Source: Jacaranda mimosifolia (Eukaryota; Streptophyta; Magnoliopsida; Lamiales; Bignoniaceae). Taken from it: DNA of 64,000 nt. Positions 47,537 through 60,603 of the stretch are shown in pieces; the stretch's first letter is position 1; every line of letters begins with the position of its first letter. The stretch lies in assembly GCA_018894105.1 (NCBI GenBank), contig CM032129.1, positions 32,195,468 through 32,259,467 on the forward strand. The letters run 5' to 3'. Below the pieces are notes generated by a model. That model saw only the letters and a list, made by a program, of their open reading frames with translations, was not told the DNA's origin and ran no database searches. The position numbers and the translations under genes were made by a program.

Positions 47537-49160
47537 ATGCCGTCAGGTTCCAAGAAGCGAAAAGCTGCCAAGAAAAAGAAGGAAAATAAGTCTAATAACA
47601 AACATCCCAATCCAACCTCTGCTTCTGCTCACTCTCATGGTACTAAACTCTTACTTTATTTGGTTGTTTGCTTTATTGAATCCAATCCATACAGCCCCAT
47701 GTGCGGTTCAATTATTCGTTCAGTGTTTTGGAACTTTACAGTTTGTTTTTCCATTAGTTTGGCTTTGTGGGCATGCCTTAATTTGTGTTTGTTGGATTGT
47801 TTCAGCATCGTTTTCACTTGGGACATCCATCTTTGTTCTTTATTCTTCTAAATTATAACAATCCTTTTGTTGCCGCCCACAGTTGTATATGCCTTTGGAC
47901 CGGAGTTCAAGATGGTTTTAGGAGCATTTGCTAGTTTTGCTTGTACTCGTTAGGTTTTTGGTTTGGAATGAGTAATATTACTTGGATTTGTGGAATAAAT
48001 TTATGCATACATTGATTGGGTTGTGATATTTCTGTTTGTTTGTGTTAAAATATTAGGTGATTAATTATTGTTGTGTCTCTGTGGATTTTGCATTGAAATA
48101 TTCTGAATGAATCCAAATATGGTAGGGGGTGATGATGGGGAGGTTAACTCTCCCACATCTCAAGACCACCATAACAACCAGAACGTTTTGACTGAGGGGG
48201 AGGAAGAAGAAATTGAGGAGGGAGAAAAAATTTCAAATCCTCGTCCTGTTGAAGGAGTGAAGATTGAGGTTGTGGGCGAGCCAAACATAGTGGCGGAGGA
48301 GAGTGTGGTTCCAGTTGAAAGGGAATTAAAGATCGAGGATGAATCCAATAAGAAAGATGAAAAGTTTGTGCATGATGAGGCACCAAGGAAATCTTATGAT
48401 GGAGGTTCATCTGGGAGCTCGAGTAGTAGCAGCAGCAGTTCAGATGATGAGTCTCAGGGTATCAAGAGTAATCAAGCTGTAGTGGATATTGCTCCAGTTG
48501 TTGATTCAGCAAAAGTGGCTGATTCTGTGTCGGGAGGACGAGCCGAGGAAGTTCATAAAGCTACGATTGAAGAGGCGGATGATTCAGTTGTGGAAAATAT
48601 CACGATTTCGCTGTTAGGGGAGAAAACAGAAGTGGATATGAGTTCTCCAGCCAACAACTCTGTGGCTGCTTCTACAGTTGATCAATCTGTATTCAAGGAA
48701 AATGGGGATAAAAAGCCGAGTTCTGTTGAAGAAAAAGTTGGAATTTCAGAAGCTTTTAAAGATGAAGCATCACAGCAGGAGGAAGCAATTATTCTTTCTG
48801 TTGAAAATATTGCTGCAATTCCTGACCCAAAGGAATGTGTAGTGCAAGAAACTGATGATCAGTTGACTGTGTCATATGATGCACCTATAACCACTACTGA
48901 TAATGGAGCAGATACTGAGAAAGAACCTGGAGTTGCTGAGGTGTCGTCTTGTTTTGGTTCAGCTTGCATATTTATACCTGCCTTATTATATCAGTTTTTG
49001 GCACCAAATTTGTGTAGCAGTAAGTCCGGCTTCATCTTTTCATTTTCCTTTCTAAACATTTTTGCAGCCATTGCTGGCTCCTGCTTCACGTCCAGTGCAA
49101 ACAACATCGTGGAAGAGTTGCTGTGGACTGTTTGAAGTGTTTACAGGGTCTGGTAGATAA
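47537..49160 (+). CDS. Acidic protein of unknown function with basic N-terminus
   Basis: Proposed exons 47537-47639, 48126-48940 and 49068-49160 give 336 residues. The first exon encodes 'MPSGSKKRKAAKKKKE', a lysine-rich start like a nuclear localisation signal. Exon 2 is rich in Glu, Asp and Ser, with a run of nine serines before 'DDES'. Exon 3, in another frame from the long exon-2 frame, encodes 'PVQTTSWKSCCGLFEVFTGS' then stop. I recognise this layout (MPSGxKKRKAAKKKK start, WxSCCGLF end) from unannotated plant proteins but know no function. The exon 2 acceptor (tatggtag|gg) is weak, and an alternative start at 48107 is possible. The protein looks mostly disordered. Confidence 0.72.
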
Positions 49161-50238
49161 TACAAGGTTAGTATTCTTGTGAAGAGAAACATTTATTTCG
49201 CTCATTCATAAAAAAATGGATTCATAAAATGGTTTTGGTCATTTATGGTATTTCATAATGCTCCATCCAGCAGTATGAGCTTGTATAGTCTTACTTAGGT
49301 AACTAGTGCCAAAACATGTCCTTCGTTGCTTTTGATTCTGATATGTAATTCTGTGACTTAAGGGATTTTTGTTTTCTGAGCTTTGCATAAACAACACTCT
49401 GTAGATGGATCTTAGCTGAGTAACAGTGAGATAAGGTGTACATAGAATTTTTGCAGTTGACTAGCACTTGATGATCATTGTCTGGTATATCTTCTTGCAT
49501 CTCAGATTTTCTTCTAATTATCCAGCAGACAAGAGAATTGGTTTCAATGCATTGCTAAACCTTTGTTAATATTGATGCAGTACATGAATCACCTTGTGCT
49601 TGTGGAGTCCTGGGAAGGATTTTCGTTAGAGCCATTTGCTATCAGTTTTCTTTAACAATCATATTCTGAAGAATAATGTGCAAGAAGTTGATCAATCCAT
49701 TAAAGTTTCAGTACTGTTAGTATTGTGTGGAAAGCGGCTAAGAGCTAGTTCCTCTGATGCCTGCTTTTCTCGTTGATTTTGCAGTGGATAGACTTGTTAT
49801 CTTGTCGAGTATCTGATATAACAGTCTCTTGAGGATGTAGCTTTATATTGCTTGAGGAAACTGTGGAGTTGCAAAAGTTTCAGTTCTTGATTCCTAGTTG
49901 TTTCAGTATTGATCGGTTCGTTCTTTCGTTTGAATGCAAACTCATGTTACATCTTTGTGGTGCTGAAAATACAGATAGAGTCCTGTGAAAAATGGATTTG
50001 GTTCACAGTTGCAGCTACGAATTTGAATTATAGACATAGGAAATACATGAAAAGAAAATATGGATTCTCTCTGAAAAGCTTACAGAATTTGAACACTCGC
50101 TCGTTTATTTGCTTTACACAATCACAAACAATTGGACATCATAAATGAAGGAAAAAATTGGTAATAAAGTCGAATTTGAAGGAAGAAATCAAACACAAAT
50201 CACAGCACATTTATCAGATGGTGCAAGTTTGACTGATG
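49161..50238. other. 3' region between convergent genes
   Basis: Non-coding, more balanced in composition than the repeats. It probably contains the 3' UTR of the 47537-49160 gene, possibly with an intron (donor 'caag|gttagt' near 49168, acceptor 'gatgcag|tacatg' near 49580). It ends at the 3' UTR of the minus-strand AWPM-19 gene. Confidence 0.5.
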
Positions 50239-52437
50239 TCAAGGTCTCCTAGCAGCTCCATAGATGGCAGCTATGTAAAAGAGTTGAGTAGCTGATAGGA
50301 TGATCATGAAAGCCTCCATTGTTCTCTGTAAAAAATACAAGTCCAGTGTCATTTCTTCACATTTTTTATTTTTTCTTAAGGATTTGGATGCATTTTCATT
50401 TCTAGGAATGGAGCCACATGGATGGATGGGGAGGTATCAGCCTCTCCCTTCCTCTCACCCCCTACCCCCTCCATTTTTTATTTTTTCAAAATCTCATAGT
50501 GATATATATATATATATATATATATAAATTTTATAGTATTTCTAATTTTCATCCCTTAAGGAATAAAATTATCTTTCATTTGATGGAAAGAGTAGTGGCA
50601 AATTGGTGGATTGAGTTGAAAATGGGTTGGATTTTATATATGTTAAGATAGATGGGTTGAAAATAGGTTGAGTTGAAAATGGGTTGGGTTGGGTTTAAAA
50701 TGATTTCAATAAAAAACAAAAAAAATAATTTAATTTATTTATTTCAAAAAATTAATTTAAAAGATAATAGTAATATTATTATTCCTTTTCCATTCTATTT
50801 AATATATAATTTTACAACATAATGAGATGATTTATTAAATTAATTAAATTTTTTGAATTGACCCATTTTGAATCCATTAAAATTCATTTTGAACCCATTA
50901 AAATTCATTTTGAACTCAAATTTGGTACAATTTATCTAAAATCTAACCCGTTCAAATTTATTTCTGAAATATTGAGCGCAATCCAACCTAAAATCGTTTG
51001 GGTTGGGTTGAGCTCATGGATTCTAACTCAAATTGACACATATAATAAAGAAGTTCTATTATTTTGAGGGCCCATATTATTCTAACCCGCTCAAATCTAT
51101 TTTCGAGATGATTCTACTATTTTAATCTAAATTGACACCCATAATTAAATCATAATGAGATGATTTATTAAATTAATAAAATTTCTTTATATTTTTTATA
51201 GTCTAATCTCATCTTTCAAAATGAAAACTTTTGGCACCACCATGTTCATGCATATTTATGGAAAACAAATATACATTCAGCTTACCAGACGGGCGTTTCT
51301 GTAATGTAGTTCAATCTCTTTGCATGCAAAGCTGAAAAACAAATAACAATAATAATAGAAATGCATCTCTTAATCACAAAAACCAAGCAAAATCAAGAAA
51401 TCAGAAGTAGAAAGGTCGAGTTACCCCATGGAAAGGAGTGTTAGAGTCCAGGCAATGATGGCGGCGGCGGCGGCGGCAGGCAAGCTATAGCCATCCCAAT
51501 AACGAATATGGTTTAATCCAGAGATGACTGAGGCAATTCCAACCACCCCAGCAATCAAAGCAAAAAGTACAAAGAATCCTGTCGCAGCATTCCCCATTGG
51601 AAAGTATATTGGTGAGAAATGTGCCGGCAAATCTAATCCTGGACCTGTTGCATTAAAGTCGGTCATGTAACTCGGAAAGTGAAAGAAGAATAACAATTTA
51701 TAAATTATAATTAAACCATCGACTCCTTTGATATGAGATAAGATCAAATATTGTCATGACCCTCAAATTGAGGGGTTTAGAAAGAGATACATGATCATTG
51801 TTTCCACAAACACTGCCATTGATAATGACTAGATCTGTTGCTAGACATGAGGGTCTAGTTTTATTGATGCAGTAGCCTACCAACACACATTGATGAGAGG
51901 TTTTGTCATGTGAAAAGGTCATACTAGTGGAGTGATAAAAAAGAATCGCTCATAAACTGTATAAAAATCACTGACTTTTTTGATATAAGATAAGATCAAA
52001 TATTATCATAACCCTCAAGTTTAGGGGTTTAGAAAGAGATACATGATCATTGTTTCCACAAACACTACCATTGATACCGAATTCGTTGCTAGACATGAAA
52101 GTCTAGTTTTATTGAAGCATTAGCCCACCGACACACATTGATGGCGGGTTTTGTCATACGAAAAGGTCATACCAGTGGAGTGATAAAAAAGAATTGCTCG
52201 TAAATTGTATTAAAATTACAGACTTTTTTTTATGTAAGATAAAATTAAGTATCATCAAGTCATCTTTCAATCTATCCGAACAAAGATTAAAAAAAGAATA
52301 AATTACATACCAATGATAAAACCATGATCAATAGCTCGGTTGATCGCCCATGCACCTATACCCAAAACTATAGCATACATGCAAAAGTTGAGGAGCAAGA
52401 GAAGCCCTGCAACGGGTTTTAGCTGCTCTCCAGCCAT
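50239..52437 (-). CDS. AWPM-19-like plasma-membrane protein
   Basis: Minus-strand exons 52437-52311, 51644-51425, 51331-51286 and 50325-50239 join with consistent phases into 159 residues, the usual length. 'MAGEQLKPVAGLLLLLNFCM' opens the first membrane segment, followed by 'AINRAIDHGFIIG', 'PAHFSPIYFPMGNAATGFF', 'ALIAGVVGIASVISGLNH', an Ala-rich third segment, 'FACKEIELHYRNARLRTMEA' and a final hydrophobic segment 'IILSATQLFYIAAIYGA'. Four transmembrane helices are expected. The family (wheat AWPM-19, PM19-like) is linked to ABA response, cold and seed desiccation tolerance at the plasma membrane. Intron 1 contains a 251-bp tandem repeat and intron 3 contains remnants of hAT-type repeats. 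The upstream 69-bp duplication could affect its promoter. Confidence 0.93.
51722..52255. repeat. 251-bp tandem repeat in AWPM-19 intron 1
   Basis: About 2.1 copies with 251-bp period: 'agataagatcaaatattgtc' at 51736, its copy near 51987, and a partial third copy at about 52237 ('agataaaattaagtatcatc'). Units differ by scattered substitutions. Confidence 0.85.
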
Positions 52438-52474
52438 TGTTCCTGGATTTATAGACGAAACGATTAATAAATGA

Positions 52475-52612
52475 CCGTTAAAGACAGTTAAGATCGATAT
52501 AAATGGCTAGCTAGGTAGCAGCTCGATGAGTTTAAGATTTTTGCCGTTAAAGACAGTTAAGATCGATATAAATGGCTAGCTAGGTAGCAGCTCGATGAGT
52601 TTAAGATTTTTG
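52475..52612. repeat. 69-bp direct tandem duplication upstream of AWPM-19
   Basis: Two identical 69-bp units, 52475-52543 and 52544-52612, each starting 'ccgttaaagacagttaag' and containing 'atggctagctaggtagcagc'. They lie 38-175 bp upstream of the start codon, in the leader or proximal promoter. The identity implies a recent event or an assembly duplication. Confidence 0.92.
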
Positions 52613-53584
52613 CAGGGGGTTTTTGTGGGTTGCTGAGGTTCTTATAAGTGTCAAGAATTAGCTGTAAGAAGGCTTTTGGTTCTTTTCTTGTAAGGCTGTA
52701 TATCCTAAAGCCTTTCTGTGGGGTTTTAAAGATAATGCTTTGTGTTCAAGGCATGAAAGAAAAATGCCATATTCTTTCTTGCCTGCCAACTTTTCATTTG
52801 AATATTGTTCAGCTCTTCTTTTTTAGGCTTTTCTTCAATTCTTTCTATTTAGTACTGCATGGAATCTATATCTCTACTATGATTCCTCAAAGTGAATTGG
52901 TTAAAGCAATGTCTTTTGCTCTCCAACAGTCGTTGGTTATCTTCTTACAATGATTAGTTTTACCCTCAACTCCATCACTTGTTTATTTTATAAGGTCACC
53001 AAGCTTGACAAGTATGATCTTCTCTATATATATTAATTGAGCTTAAAAAAATTAAGTTTTTGCTTGGTTTGAAGCTTTAGTCATCTTGTTCTTACATGTC
53101 ACCCAGTGAGAATCGAGCTATAATGATCGTTTTTCCAATATTTTTTTATCTATACTGTATAAAAATAAAAAAAAATTTATTCCCTTATAATGACGATATT
53201 TACATCATTACACTAAAATTCAATTTATCAAAAATGACTTTCCAAATAAGTTATAACTCTCCGTACCACTTATTCTACTAAGCATCAAAAAATATTAATA
53301 ATTTCTTTCTCCCTATTTACCCTTTTAAAATATAATCAATAGTCATTTTATGCACATACAGACAGCATGTCATGATTATTAATTTATTAGAAAAAGGGGA
53401 GAAAGAAAAAGGGGAGTAACCAAATAAATATTAGCTGTAACATGCGACTTATACCAAGAAACACTCCACTTTTCCAATATCTTTAATAAAGCTCGCATTC
53501 CAATACGATTGGCTGATGGAAATTCGTTGATTGCTCATATGTCTACAGCATGATAGAGCTCTCTATTGCTCATTATGACCAGAA
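52613..53584. other. Intergenic region between divergent AWPM-19 and PPR genes
   Basis: No gene recognised; the short frames here lack domains. It should contain both promoters. 'cgattggctgatgg' near 53510 holds a CCAAT-type motif (inverted) about 75 bp before the PPR start. Confidence 0.45.
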
Positions 53585-55726
53585 ATGCCAACATTTCGCG
53601 CCATATTCAACAGCTACCTATCTTTACAGAAGACTTTAACCAATTCAAGCATGACTTCATTTGCTACTCGCATAAACCCTTCAAAGTCTTTCACTAACAT
53701 TCCAGAAAAAACCAAGATTAGTGCACGATCCTCTGGTACTTACGTTTCACTCATTGATAATCATTTAAAGAACCAAAGAGTTGATGAAGCTCGAGAACTT
53801 TTCAATGAAATGCTGTCTCCGGATGTGTATTTATCCACAAAAATGATTTCTTCTTATGTAGAAAGCTTCAGATTGGCTGAAGCGTTGAAACTGTTCGATG
53901 AAATGCCTGTTAAAGACGTAGTCATGTGGAATTTGATGATAAAAGGTTGTGTCAATTGCGGAAATCTGGAGATGGGTTTGAGGCTTTTTGATGAAATGCC
54001 TGAAAAGAATGTCATTTCTTGGACTACTATGGTCAATGCATTGTTGAAGTATGGGATGATTGAAGAGGCTAAAGGGTTGTTCTGGGAGATGCCAATGAGG
54101 GACATAGCAGCGTGGAATGCTATGGTTCATGGTTTTTTCGCGAATGGGAGAGTGGAAGAGGCGACCAGATTGTTTGAGGTGATGCCTGTTAGGAATGTTA
54201 TTTCTTGGACAACGATGATTAGTGGGCTTGATCAGCATGGGAGGAGTGAGGAGGCTTTATCGGTTTTTGCAAGGATGGCGGGAGTCGGGGTGAAGCCTAC
54301 TTCAAATACTTTCTCTTGTGCTATAACAGCTTGTGCTAATGTGCGTAATTTGTGCCTGGGTAGTCAAGTTCATGGGCATGTTTTGAAGTTTGGCTATCTT
54401 TCAGACATGTATATTACAGCTTCATTAATCACTTTTTATGCAAACTGCAAACAGGTAGAGGAATGTGTAAAAGCTTTTGATGAGAAGTTGCATCCAAATG
54501 TGGTTGTGTGGACATCTCTGTTGACAGGATATGGTGCTAATGCTAAGCATGAAAATGCATGTAGAGTTTTTTGTGACATGATTAGATTAGGAATAGTTCC
54601 CAATCAATCATCTTTCACCAGTGCATTGAATTCAAGCCATGAGATGGAAGCTGTTGATTGGGGCAAAGGGATTCATGGTGCAGCCATCAAGCTAGGAATG
54701 GAAACTGATCCCTTTGTGGGTAATTCTCTTGTCGTGTTGTATACAAAATGTGGAAATATACGAGATGGAGTCATTGCATTCAACAAAATTGCTAACAAGA
54801 ATATTGTCTCATGGAATTCAATTATTGTTGGATGTGCACAGAATGGTTGTGGTGAGTGGGCACTAGCTTACTTTAGCCAAATGACAAAAGATGGAATCGG
54901 TCCGGATGAAATCACATTCACTGGGTTGCTTAATTCCTGTAGCCATTCTGGTATGCTGCAGAAGGGAAGACACTTTTTTGAATGCCTACGCCAATATGCA
55001 ACCGCCCAAGTGAAGCTTGAGCACTATGCCTGCATGGTTGATATCTTGTGCCGAAGTGGGAAGTTGGATGAAGCAGAGGACTTAGTAAAAAAGATGCCTA
55101 TGGAAGCAAATATGTCTATATGGCTTGCATTGCTTAGTGGATGCAGGGCGCACTCTAACATAGAGGTAGCTGAGCGTGCTGCCAAAAACATCTTTGACAT
55201 AGATCCACATTGTAGTGCAGCTTATGTATTGCTCTCTAACATATATGCCTTTGCTGGTAGATGGACTGATGTGGCAAGAGTCAGAAGGAATATGAAAAAC
55301 ATAGGTACCATAAAACAACCTGGACGCAGTTGGGTTACCCATAAGGGCATGCGCCATTCATTTGTGTCCTGCGACAAGTCTCATCTTTTAAGTGAAAAAA
55401 TATACAAAAAGCTGAACTGGTTGGGAGAAAAGCTGAAGGCTTATGGTTATGTATCCGATCAAAGATTTGCTTTGCACGATGTAGAGGACGAACAGAAGGA
55501 AGCACTCTTGTGGTATCATAGTGAGAGGCTCGCTATAAGTTTTGCACTTATTGTTACTGCAGAAGGGAGTACCATAACGGCGATGAAGAACCTTCGGACA
55601 TGTGGGGATTGCCACTCTGCCATTAAGCTAATAGCTAAGATCATTCAGCGTGAAATTGTGCTTAGAGATTCTAGCCGTTTTCATCACTTCAGAGACGGGT
55701 TTTGCTCCTGTGGAGACTATTGGTAG
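53585..55726 (+). CDS. DYW-type pentatricopeptide repeat protein
   Basis: Single uninterrupted frame of 713 residues, the usual intronless form. After a Ser/Thr/Arg-containing N-terminus likely to target mitochondria or plastids come PLS-type PPR repeats such as 'LFDEMPEKNVISWTTMVNAL' and 'MPVRNVISWTTMISGL'. E and E+ motifs follow, with the PG box 'QPGRSWV' near residue 578. The DYW domain carries His645-x-Glu647 and Cys673-x-x-Cys676, the cytidine-deaminase zinc signature, and ends GDYW. Family members bind organellar RNA and deaminate specific C to U. The target site cannot be read from sequence alone. Repeat order suggests relation to the At5g46460 type, with low certainty. A second Met at residue 23 is a possible alternative start. 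No frameshift or missing domain. Confidence 0.95.
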   Translation: MPTFRAIFNSYLSLQKTLTNSSMTSFATRINPSKSFTNIPEKTKISARSSGTYVSLIDNHLKNQRVDEARELFNEMLSPDVYLSTKMISSYVESFRLAEALKLFDEMPVKDVVMWNLMIKGCVNCGNLEMGLRLFDEMPEKNVISWTTMVNALLKYGMIEEAKGLFWEMPMRDIAAWNAMVHGFFANGRVEEATRLFEVMPVRNVISWTTMISGLDQHGRSEEALSVFARMAGVGVKPTSNTFSCAITACANVRNLCLGSQVHGHVLKFGYLSDMYITASLITFYANCKQVEECVKAFDEKLHPNVVVWTSLLTGYGANAKHENACRVFCDMIRLGIVPNQSSFTSALNSSHEMEAVDWGKGIHGAAIKLGMETDPFVGNSLVVLYTKCGNIRDGVIAFNKIANKNIVSWNSIIVGCAQNGCGEWALAYFSQMTKDGIGPDEITFTGLLNSCSHSGMLQKGRHFFECLRQYATAQVKLEHYACMVDILCRSGKLDEAEDLVKKMPMEANMSIWLALLSGCRAHSNIEVAERAAKNIFDIDPHCSAAYVLLSNIYAFAGRWTDVARVRRNMKNIGTIKQPGRSWVTHKGMRHSFVSCDKSHLLSEKIYKKLNWLGEKLKAYGYVSDQRFALHDVEDEQKEALLWYHSERLAISFALIVTAEGSTITAMKNLRTCGDCHSAIKLIAKIIQREIVLRDSSRFHHFRDGFCSCGDYW

Positions 55727-56728
55727 AATCTGCAAGAGGTACGTCCAGTGCTCTTGGTTCAGAGGGTAGTATAAGTTTTGGTTGATGGTGATCATTGATT
55801 TTATGGTTTGTGAATTTTCTTCAAATTGATTGGAGTATGATGGAGATTGGAGCTTGTCAGCTTCACAGGATACCGCTCTTGTACGGACAGGTATCTAGGA
55901 TGGAAAGTAGCTGCATTGGTCCTTGCATGTTCGGCAATTTCCACAGAATGTGGAAATTCCAAGATAGATGTGGTCCAATGATTCCGGGCATAGTTTTTCA
56001 ATCCATCAATCCTCACTCCCATACAGATCATGCTCCACTACTCTCATAACACTTTAATGTGTATGAGCCAGAGAGAAAGAGACCATTGCTTTCAGTCCAA
56101 TGTAGTCGAATTATGCTTCTGCTACAAAGTTGTTGCTGCAACCACCTACCCACAGCTCGAATCACAATATCTTTAACATTAATTTTGACACTATGTTGCA
56201 TCAAAGTCGCTGAATGGGTAAGCCGTTTATGATAGACCATGTGATATATTTTATCCTCTAGGTGATTGGCAGTGACCAGAAAGCATTTTGCTAAAGGTTT
56301 CTTATATATTCTGTGTGTGTGTGATTCCTTGCTGAAGAGTGTAAGGCGAACGACTTTTGGTAACCTCCACCACCAAGGTCACTAAATGGTTAAGCTGTTA
56401 ATCGTAAAGAGTATGATATATTTATTCTTCTAGGTGACTGGCAATGATTAATGACCTACGATTATTTTTACCAGAAATTTCTAATCAACTCTCTTATTTG
56501 TGATTCTTCAAAATTTTCTAGTCTACCCTGTTGTTTCTGATTCCTATTGAAGCACATGTCATGGAATGGGTTCTAATCTACCCTCGTGTGTGTATCCCAT
56601 TAAAGCTTATATGCTCCAAAGTGGTTTTTTCAGTGGCAAGGTCAATTAAATGCTCTTTCATCAACATGTACAATATGATAAACAAGGGCCGCAGGAAAAA
56701 ATTTAACATTTCAGATAGCTCAAGACAA
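55727..56728. other. 3' flank of the PPR gene
   Basis: No gene. The first few hundred bases are probably 3' UTR. Two stretches near 56215-56280 and 56395-56450 share 'gtatgatatattt' and 'ctaggtgactggcaatga' type sequence, a small diverged duplication. Confidence 0.45.
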
Positions 56729-58407
<1,679 letters not shown>

Positions 58408-58700
58408 TGTTCCTCACCTACAAAAGAAATTACGAAACAAAAAAAATTGGAAAAATTAGATCTCATTCGTATATCTGTAGGCTATCTAATTATAAAGACG
58501 TGAACTGGAAATGAGAACGGGAAAATTAAAGAAAAAAATGGCGGATGACTAGGGTTTTGCTTACGAATTTCCAATTAGGTTTTTGTGTTCTGGTCAGCCA
58601 CCCCTGGGATGAAGCAGAAGGGTTATGCTCAGTGGTTTATATAGAAAGACGGCTTCATTTCTCATTAGGGTTTTGAGAATTAGATCAACGGTAAAAATTT
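58408..58700 (-). promoter_or_regulatory. RPL32 leader and core promoter
   Basis: On the minus strand the telo-box AAACCCTAA lies at 58673-58665 and CTATATAAAC, a TATA element, at 58644-58635. A pyrimidine-rich start region ('acccttctgcttcatccc', near 58625-58607) follows about 25-30 bp on. Telo-boxes and pyrimidine-rich starts are well known in plant ribosomal protein promoters. The exact start site is inferred. Confidence 0.65.
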
Positions 58701-59081
58701 GGGGTGCACTTAAATGTCATAGGGGTGTTGAACACAAGAAAATTTACCTGGCTTTACCAAAAAATAATGAAAATAAAAGAATTAAAAATTTGGTTTTTTT
58801 ATTTTTACAAATATATATACATTAAGATAATGTTTAGTTATGTTTTTTGTGTGATTTTGTTATGTATTTATTATGTGTTTTGGGAGAATGAATTATTAGA
58901 GAATGTAAATGTTGTGTTTTGATATGTTTGTTTATGTTTTTGGGAGACACTTTTTATTGTAACAATCAAATCAATGCTTTTTTTGTTGAATTTTTGGGGT
59001 GAAAATGGAATTAAGTGATTTTTTAATATTATAATAATAATAAAATATATCTAATGTATATATATAATATATGTATGTATA

Positions 59082-60566
59082 TGATGAGGGTGAAATTAGT
59101 TTGTATCTGGATTAGGTATTGCTTTCCGGTTGGTTCGACCTCTCTGGTCGATATATTAATGTAGATGGACTGAGCCCTACAATTACGAGCAAACATCAAG
59201 CTAGTCGATGAGCCCTCGACTTAGCACTCCGACGCTCAAGTCAGTGTAGAATCGACCAGATGAGCAGCAGAATGAGGCACTACAACAAAAGTGTTATTTG
59301 GTGACATTTAGTTAGTGGCATTTTATATTTTAATGTCATAAAAACTGTAATATAATGACAGTTGTACAAAATGCCATAATAATATAACATTTAGTGGCAT
59401 TTCATTAATAAAAGACAAATAAAATTACGACACTTGTTTGGAAATGTTAGCATACATATAATTTAAAGACATGTATGTAGTGCAACTATTTTCTTGAGAA
59501 AGAATGGTACTTACATTTATTTTTAGTGTCACTTAAAAAAAATGTCATGAAGTAATAGTGACATTAACTTAATAATAACATTTATAACCTAGTGACACAG
59601 AAAAACTGTATAGTGATAGTTACAAAAATACCATTTATAGTTACTTTTAGTGTCACTTAAAAAAATGTCATGAAATATTAGTGGCATTAACTTAATACTG
59701 GCATTTGTAACCCAGTGACACAGAAAAAACTGTATAGTGATAGTTATAAAAATGTCACTATACAATAATATTTAATGGCATTTGTTTAATAAGTAACACA
59801 TACAATAGTGATATTTAATTAAACATGACAACATAATTATATTTTAAAGACACTTAACCAGTGTCACTAATTGCTTTCAAATATTACTACATTTGAAGAA
59901 AAAAAATATATACAAAATATTTAGTGAAAATAACATTATTTCATTTTATAGTTTAGTTTGGTAAATTTAATAAATTTAAATAAATATATTTAACGAGTGT
60001 CACTAATTTTGTTTTCATATTTTTTAAAAAAAATTGAAAAGTATCAAAATTAAACATATTTGTCAATTTTTTCTCTTCACCTGTACATTATAACTTTACC
60101 CTTTCTATTTTCTCTATAGATCTCCAATTATATTATTTCTTCCATCTTCATTTTTAGTCTATTTGAGTTTTAAATGTGTTATTTTATAAAATAATTCAAA
60201 GTAAAAGCAGTTAAATAACTAAGAAAATATATTTTCATATACAAATAAATAAATGTTTAGGCCTATTTAATCTCTAAATTTAATATTTGTCACTTTCACT
60301 AGTTGAACATTTAAAATTTCTAAAAGTCAATTATTTATTTACTTCCTTTCACCATTTAATCTTAAATAAATTTTAATAATTTATTTAAATTATTAGATAA
60401 ATTTTAGTTAGAATATAATATAATGGTAAAAAATAAAAAAAAAATGTAAATTGAAAAGAGAAAAGTCAAAAAGCAATAAAGAAAAGATAAGCACTAACGC
60501 CATTTCTTAGCACACATGCATTTCGTCCCAAACCGACAGCACATTCTAACCGAATCTTCCGTTTCC

Positions 60567-60603
<37 letters not shown>

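Noticed and set aside
47361..47858. 166-codon frame as the start of the 47-49 kb gene
   Set aside because: It is in another frame from the MPSG start and reads through the splice donor at 47640 into intron sequence.
48941..49135. Continuation of the long exon-2 frame as the protein C-terminus
   Set aside because: The stretch looks like intron translation; splicing 48940 to 49068 gives a tail matching the one I recall from related plant proteins.
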